Virus record (IMG/VR): IMGVR_UViG_3300020175_001039
Span: 1 to 64,000 of that record
Length of the DNA: 64,000 bases
Reading direction: 5' to 3' (one strand)
DNA from: a virus
Shown: piece after piece, positions 59,720-64,000 of the stretch
Position numbering within the stretch: position 1 is the first letter of the stretch
Layout: the number at the start of each line of letters is the position of its first letter
Position numbers and translations under genes: made by a program
The notes under the pieces: model-generated
Database searches by the model: none
Told to the model about the DNA's origin: nothing
What the model saw: only the letters and a program-made list of their open reading frames with translations

Positions 59720-61219
59720 TTAGGCCTCCATATTTGTTAAGATTGTGTTTGCTTGTTCAGCAGCTTCATTGTCGTAATCTGCAGAGATGATATCATCCTG
59801 CATTTTACTTACTTTAAAGAGTCCACTCATCGAGTTGTTTGATGTTTTAAGACTCTTCTGTCCGTTAAAGTCCGCCATCATTGCTCCAGCTTCGTCTAAC
59901 ATCTGCATTGGTGTTTCACTTTTAAATAGTTCTTCAATAAAGTTAGACATATACAATGCATTACGTGGTACCCAAGGATCAAATTGATCCTCTTTACTAC
60001 CATTCTTTACTTTGCGCCATTCGTGATGACTAGTTTTAAATTGTGTTGTAGCAACATCTGTCAATGCATTAGCACGTTGGACACTTTCAATGTGACTATA
60101 TACATTGTGACCCATCTGTAGGAAGTAGCTGAGGCTATCCCACGAAGTCTTGCCTTCTTTGCCATTCTTGTTCAACATGCCTGGATGATACCAATTAATA
60201 TCCCCCATAGTTAAACGATCACCAACTGCGCCGCCCCAAGGGAACGGAATCTCACTACCTGCTAATGTTTTGCTATCTACTGCACTATCCATAACATAAC
60301 CAAATTTGTTATTACGATGTGTGTGCTGTGTGTACACTTGTCCCATTGCCGTAGCAATAAAAGGACTTGCACAATCAAACATAACATCAATATCTTCATT
60401 AACTGTTGAACGTAATGCACGTTTAATAGCAGTAAATGCAGTTGCCCATTCCAGTTTACTTGTTCCTAGATAGTGCAACAAGTCACGCTTTCCACGCTCC
60501 AGCTGATTATCATCACGCATTTGAATAAGTGTGCGCAATACAATATTGATATCATTCTTGGTGCTACCACCAAAAGCAAAGCCATCAAGATCATGGTGCT
60601 TCATACTTTGATACCAATGATTTGCTTCTGCCCAATTACGTCCTTGCATAACATTTAGATATTTTGTTTGGAATTTACGATGCTTTTTAAACCAGTTTAC
60701 ATTAAAATCAGTGTATTCCAAACATTCATTGAATGAAGTAATGCCTGTACGCTCAGTAAATGTAGGTTCAGCTGCCAATGTTGGGATATCCAAAATCATT
60801 GAATAGTCTGCTGTATACTCCAACCAGTTTAGAATAGTTTCACGTAAACTATCATCTGTCTTAAAGTTTTTCCAATCACACTTAATAACACCTTTAATGA
60901 TCTGGAACCCACCTGAGTCTCCTAGGATGAATGTCTTTTCACGATCACGTGCTTGTACCATGTTATCGCTTACATATGCTTTGTCGAGATTTAACTGTGC
61001 ATGTCCTGCAGAGTATAGCCCCCATTTGTATGGAAAGTAACTATCCTCTTTGAGGAAGTCCATGCCTTCCAAACCTTTTTCAAAGCCTGCTGGCACACGT
61101 TCATCAGGGATGAAGTCTGTGCCTTGTTCACGATATTTTGCAAGCACATTGTTATAGAAGGTGCTAATGCTGGGCAAAAACACACTATAATCTTTGTTGC
61201 TAGCTGTTAAGTTTGACAT
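59720..61219 (-). CDS. dpdA: DpdA-like DNA 7-deazaguanine transglycosylase (TGT family)
   Basis: 499 residues. FILGDSGGFQIIKG at 97-110, with Asp101 in the place of the catalytic Asp of TGT, and MFDCASPF about 180 residues later, in the region of the second catalytic Asp. The rest has LNVMQGRNW and GFAFGGSTKND, TGT-type strands. It lacks the zinc site of tRNA enzymes at a clear position, as in DpdA proteins that put preQ0/preQ1 type bases into DNA. With FolE, QueD and QueE this suggests modified phage DNA. Confidence 0.78.
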   Translation of the reverse strand: MSNLTASNKDYSVFLPSISTFYNNVLAKYREQGTDFIPDERVPAGFEKGLEGMDFLKEDSYFPYKWGLYSAGHAQLNLDKAYVSDNMVQARDREKTFILGDSGGFQIIKGVIKCDWKNFKTDDSLRETILNWLEYTADYSMILDIPTLAAEPTFTERTGITSFNECLEYTDFNVNWFKKHRKFQTKYLNVMQGRNWAEANHWYQSMKHHDLDGFAFGGSTKNDINIVLRTLIQMRDDNQLERGKRDLLHYLGTSKLEWATAFTAIKRALRSTVNEDIDVMFDCASPFIATAMGQVYTQHTHRNNKFGYVMDSAVDSKTLAGSEIPFPWGGAVGDRLTMGDINWYHPGMLNKNGKEGKTSWDSLSYFLQMGHNVYSHIESVQRANALTDVATTQFKTSHHEWRKVKNGSKEDQFDPWVPRNALYMSNFIEELFKSETPMQMLDEAGAMMADFNGQKSLKTSNNSMSGLFKVSKMQDDIISADYDNEAAEQANTILTNMEA

Positions 61220-61222
61220 GTT

Positions 61223-61978
61223 TTATACCGACAATGCTGGAAGGATATAGTTATATTCGCCGATGCCAGTGTCGATTGTAATTTGCAACGCACCCATTGC
61301 ACTGATGTGCAAAGTACATTGTGCTGTCATGCCCAACTTCAATACACTCAAGAATTGTGTAAGTGGCCAACTAAAGCCCTCGCCCAGTTCACCAGTTACA
61401 TTAGTAGCAAATGTACGCTTACCAACAAAACTACCACCAGTATCACCAACAGTAACGATTAGGTTACCATCTTGTGTCTTTAGGCTAAAGTTGGGTTCAA
61501 TGCCACCATAAATGCCAGCAATTTCCTGCAACTCACTTACTTTTTGCTTTGTAGGCTCAACAGTGATATCCCAGTTTGGCATTGAGTTAAATTCAATGTT
61601 TTCAAATGTACTGAGTACCTGGCGTTCATTCATTAGACGATATCGGTCGTTATTGCCTTGTGTGTCTTTGAATAGCAATGCTTGTGGTGTTGTTGCACCA
61701 TCTTTTTCCTGCATTACCATTTCTACAGTCGCGCCATCTTCTTTGTATGTGCGGATGCCGCTAATGCCGTTCAAGAACGCCAAGTTGCCAAATCCAAACA
61801 CACCAGAAAATTCTGGAAGTGCATTGTGTAGTTTCGCTTTGATAATCACAGTGCGCTCTGTGTCTACTGCATCGAACTTGGTAGTAGAAGCATCACCTTC
61901 TACTTTAACAAAGTTTACGATGCCCAAGCTCGCAGTCATTTTAACTACGTCTTGAACTACGTCTTTAATAGTACTCAT
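61223..61978 (-). CDS. Sliding clamp-like DNA polymerase processivity factor (gp45 type)
   Basis: 251 residues. Repeated beta-alpha-beta pattern, and the end ALQITIDTGIGEYNYILPAL resembles the last strand and tail of T4-like clamps. Middle has LSTFENIEFNSMPNWDITVEPTK. No other family fits. It would encircle DNA and bind polymerase and late transcription factors. Own promoter at 62018-62047. Identification rests on fold pattern and neighbours, not on a strong motif. Confidence 0.62.
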   Translation of the reverse strand: MSTIKDVVQDVVKMTASLGIVNFVKVEGDASTTKFDAVDTERTVIIKAKLHNALPEFSGVFGFGNLAFLNGISGIRTYKEDGATVEMVMQEKDGATTPQALLFKDTQGNNDRYRLMNERQVLSTFENIEFNSMPNWDITVEPTKQKVSELQEIAGIYGGIEPNFSLKTQDGNLIVTVGDTGGSFVGKRTFATNVTGELGEGFSWPLTQFLSVLKLGMTAQCTLHISAMGALQITIDTGIGEYNYILPALSV

Positions 61979-62017
61979 TTATAGAGTCTCCTTAGGGTTT
62001 GATTGTTGTTATGTATT

Positions 62018-62047
62018 CATAATACGATGAATTGAAGTTAAAGTCAA
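62018..62047 (-). promoter_or_regulatory. Sigma70-type promoter for the clamp gene
   Basis: Minus strand TTGACT (62042-62047), 18-base spacer, TATTAT (62018-62023), 40 bases before the ATG; AAGGAGA ribosome site. The gap of 92 bases holds no terminator. Confidence 0.72.
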
Positions 62048-62070
62048 GTATTTTTTGAAATTAAAATACA

Positions 62071-62706
62071 TTATTTTACTCTTATTTTGTAGACGTCCTC
62101 AAATGCTGGTCTAGGATATGGATTTTCTCCATAAGCATACGGAATACGTCTACTTCTATCTGTCCTAGGGTCAATATAAAGTGGATGTGGTTCACGATAT
62201 CCGATTCCAATGAACAAATTAGTTCTTCGGTCTGCACCGATTAATTTTGCCATGCCTTCTGCATCTCGAATACACTGGCATAATCCAGTGTCAATTCCTC
62301 GAGCAGTAAAGCCGTAGATAAATGATACTGCGGCGATACCAATTTCTATATTGTCAGTATTGGCAATTCCAATTCCTGGGCGTTGTTCAATTGTTTGAAA
62401 TTTAGTTTCTTCATAAACAACATCACGTGTGCTGAATGCCAAAAGAGTAGGTGCTAGTACTTGCGGATTACCTTTATCGATCATCATATTATGATCTGTA
62501 TTTCTATGACACATTGTGTGAATCTGTTTTCTCATTTCAGGATCAGTGTTGTCAATAATATCTACTACATAAGGTATTTTTCTGTTTTTACTAGGAGCAT
62601 AATTGTAAACTTCCTCGCATACCTCTTGTATAATTTCCACTGGCACTTGATCCGTCTTCCAACTAAAGGTAGTGCTTCTTGCTTTTAATACGTCTGAATA
62701 TTCCAT
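62071..62706 (-). CDS. Nitroreductase-family flavoprotein
   Basis: 211 residues. N-terminal ARSTTFSWKTDQVP (FMN phosphate Arg-x-S) and VYNYAPSKNRKIPYVV (N/R-side motif) and NIEIGIAAVSFIYGFTARGIDTG (AG..GxG-type) match the family, with GIGYREPHP near the end. FMN and NAD(P)H dependent. Substrate unknown; might reduce a modified base or intermediate. TAATG link to the radical-SAM gene. Confidence 0.78.
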   Translation of the reverse strand: MEYSDVLKARSTTFSWKTDQVPVEIIQEVCEEVYNYAPSKNRKIPYVVDIIDNTDPEMRKQIHTMCHRNTDHNMMIDKGNPQVLAPTLLAFSTRDVVYEETKFQTIEQRPGIGIANTDNIEIGIAAVSFIYGFTARGIDTGLCQCIRDAEGMAKLIGADRRTNLFIGIGYREPHPLYIDPRTDRSRRIPYAYGENPYPRPAFEDVYKIRVK

Positions 62707-63806
62707 TATTTAAATTGCTCCGAGAATGGGTCAAACTCTGTGCCACACTTTTGCGCACAAACACCTAGTTTACCAGCTTTGATACTTTCAAGTTTCCAAC
62801 TACGTTGAATGTCTTGCATAATGCCACTATCAAAGACACCTTTTATACCAAATAGTTTTGCATTAATACCTTCTTTCCCGCCAGCTCTGTCAATAAAGTC
62901 CCAAATTTGTTCCACTTTTGGATCTGCTTGCCACCATTTATACATCCGGCCCGCTGTCCAACAACACGGCATAATTAATCCCTCTGCTGTTACAAACATG
63001 CTTTTATTTTTATCTGGCTGCGCTACTTTACAACTAATAGTGGCTTGGTTATAGTAGTCCATCATACTGCCGTATGTTTTTTCTAATTCAGCCTCTTTGG
63101 CCAATGCCAAATTCTGATGCTCTAATTTTTTAGGTTTTGCAAGTGTTGTTGTTTCAGCGCCTTTTCTGTTTACTGCTTGGTGAGACTCTTTGCCTTTGTT
63201 TTTAGCACTGCTAAAGAAACGCCCAGTTTTTTTCTTCATAAATTTTTCACAGCCCCATTCTTTTGCAAGCTGTTCTGCACGTTCTACATCACATTCACTG
63301 TGTTCAAAGATAATATAATCCCACCGGGCTCTGCCGCCTGCTGCAATAAATGCTTTCATATTTCTCTCAACAAACTCCCAACGTACATTCTGTCTATACA
63401 GGTGATTTGTGTTTTCGAGACCATCAACACTAAAGATGACTGCACCTTGGCGTCCGATAACTTCTGCTAAACGTGTCCACCATTCAGTGTCTCTGGCGCC
63501 AGCATTGGTGTTCATACTGAGCCAAATATTGGGATTATGTTTTCTAAAGTACTCCATAATCTCTAGTGTATCAGTGGCACTGATGGGATCACCTAGGTTA
63601 CCACACATATACATCACGTTGAGCTGTTTAATAAATTCTGGAGGGAAGATATCCATACAGTCCTGTAGTGATAATTCTTGTTCATTTCCACGTATGTGTT
63701 GGTTGACAGCGCCACCGTTTTCGTTACGATCACACATTGGACAAGCAGCATTGCATCGCTGTGTTACTTCCAGGTGTAATTCGGTGATTTCGTTATAATT
63801 ATACAT
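62706..63806 (-). CDS. Radical-SAM/SPASM protein outside the main cluster
   Basis: 366 residues. Core cysteines 18, 22 and 25 (RCNAACPMC) then DRNENGG; GNLGDPI, LSMNTNAG, FSVDGLENTNHLYR align with 9364-11441 and 12830-13516. The C-terminal module has TISCKV, IMPCCWTAG and VCAQKCG. A Lys-rich insert (KKKTGRFFSSAKNKGK) lies before it. GGAGGAG ribosome site. Not in the main cluster, so it may be the ancestral phage copy; T4-like phages carry a similar gene as I recall. Confidence 0.87.
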   Translation of the reverse strand: MYNYNEITELHLEVTQRCNAACPMCDRNENGGAVNQHIRGNEQELSLQDCMDIFPPEFIKQLNVMYMCGNLGDPISATDTLEIMEYFRKHNPNIWLSMNTNAGARDTEWWTRLAEVIGRQGAVIFSVDGLENTNHLYRQNVRWEFVERNMKAFIAAGGRARWDYIIFEHSECDVERAEQLAKEWGCEKFMKKKTGRFFSSAKNKGKESHQAVNRKGAETTTLAKPKKLEHQNLALAKEAELEKTYGSMMDYYNQATISCKVAQPDKNKSMFVTAEGLIMPCCWTAGRMYKWWQADPKVEQIWDFIDRAGGKEGINAKLFGIKGVFDSGIMQDIQRSWKLESIKAGKLGVCAQKCGTEFDPFSEQFK

Positions 63807-64000
63807 TAATATACTCCTCCAAAAATAAAGTAATCAACAGCAAAGGTCATTTCTGCACCAATAAACACCGCTAAGTAATAATTCTGTAGTCTATTCCAGA
63901 TCCATTTAATAACAATCCAAGCAACAAATACTCTAACTGTGTACAATATGTCTGCGTAGATTAACTCTATTAATCTCGGCAATTCTTGCGCTGAATAAAG
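63806..64000 (-). CDS. Membrane protein, 3' part (cut by window edge)
   Basis: The last 64 codons of a gene that starts beyond base 64000. It reads through ...ELIYADILYTVRVFVAWIV..., IWNRLQNYYLAVFIGAEM and ends DYFIFGGVY, with two likely membrane segments. The stop overlaps the next ATG (TAATG). Family cannot be called from this part. Confidence 0.6.
   Translation of the reverse strand, partial: LYSAQELPRLIELIYADILYTVRVFVAWIVIKWIWNRLQNYYLAVFIGAEMTFAVDYFIFGGVY

Noticed and set aside
1-64000. tRNA genes, CRISPR arrays, insertion sequences, diversity-generating elements
   Set aside because: No repeats with regular spacing, no transposase or reverse transcriptase, and no cloverleaf-like region was noticed by eye; a tRNA scan could still find a missed tRNA.
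1-64000. A bacterial chromosome or plasmid
   Set aside because: The density of overlaps, T4-type exonuclease, clamp, thymidine kinase, MazG and conserved small T4-like proteins favour a phage; no ribosomal or housekeeping operon is present.

Overview
The window looks like part of the genome of a large T4-like marine bacteriophage (myovirus), probably from an uncultured lineage. The reasons are: genes packed almost end to end and nearly all on the minus strand, with dozens of ATGA/TAATG stop-start overlaps; a T4-type 5'-3' exonuclease (RNase H/flap endonuclease), a sliding-clamp-like protein, thymidine kinase and MazG; several small proteins of types I recall from T4-like cyanophages; AT-rich DNA; and TTGAC-17-TATAAT early-type promoters, two of them fused to stem-loop terminators. 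Kdo-synthesis genes suggest a Gram-negative host. The host cannot be named from sequence alone. No ribosomal RNA, tRNA, CRISPR, insertion sequence or integrase was seen. No stretch over 300 bases lacks a gene; the longest non-coding gaps are about 100 bases (32443-32541, 48026-48136, 51813-51922).

Region 1 (1-28.4 kb) is unusual and resembles a biosynthetic gene cluster carried by a phage. It holds ten radical-SAM genes (one cut by the window edge, one split into core and SPASM parts), two amidinotransferases, a PLP-dependent aminotransferase-like protein, five clear 2-oxoglutarate/Fe(II) oxygenase-like proteins, a flavin-dependent halogenase, two sulfotransferase-like proteins, two methyltransferases, an SGNH hydrolase, a ferritin-like diiron protein, a class I glutamine amidotransferase, an MTA/SAH-type nucleosidase and two large paralogous proteins of unknown function. 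Two genes (13.55-15.28 kb) run on the plus strand between the two amidinotransferases.

Region 2 (28.4-37.5 kb) holds small conserved hypothetical genes, a MoxR ATPase with a VWA/metallopeptidase partner, another radical-SAM gene, a CDGSH iron-sulfur fusion and the T4-type exonuclease. Region 3 (37.5-49.2 kb) carries a third sulfotransferase-like gene, MetK, SufE, a DNA methyltransferase, QueE, several very small genes, a UDP-sugar dehydrogenase, an M17 aminopeptidase, MazG, KdsB, KdsA, a flavin split-barrel protein and thymidine kinase. Region 4 (49.2-64 kb) carries a secreted subtilisin-autotransporter-like protease, a phosphoribosyltransferase, FolE, a phosphoesterase, a glycosyltransferase, class I aldolase, a HAD phosphatase, a cytidylyltransferase-cupin fusion, QueD, a DpdA-like transglycosylase, the clamp, a nitroreductase and another radical-SAM/SPASM protein.

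Three sets of genes appear to work together. MetK (SAM supply), SufE (sulfur for Fe-S clusters) and the nucleosidase (removal of 5'-deoxyadenosine) would support the many radical-SAM enzymes. FolE, QueD, QueE and the DpdA-like protein form most of a 7-deazaguanine DNA-modification route; no QueC is visible here. KdsA, KdsB, UDP-sugar dehydrogenase, glycosyltransferase and nucleotidyltransferase-cupin genes suggest remodelling of surface sugars. What region 1 makes or modifies cannot be read from the sequence; a phage-encoded small molecule, glycan decoration or protein/peptide modification are all possible.
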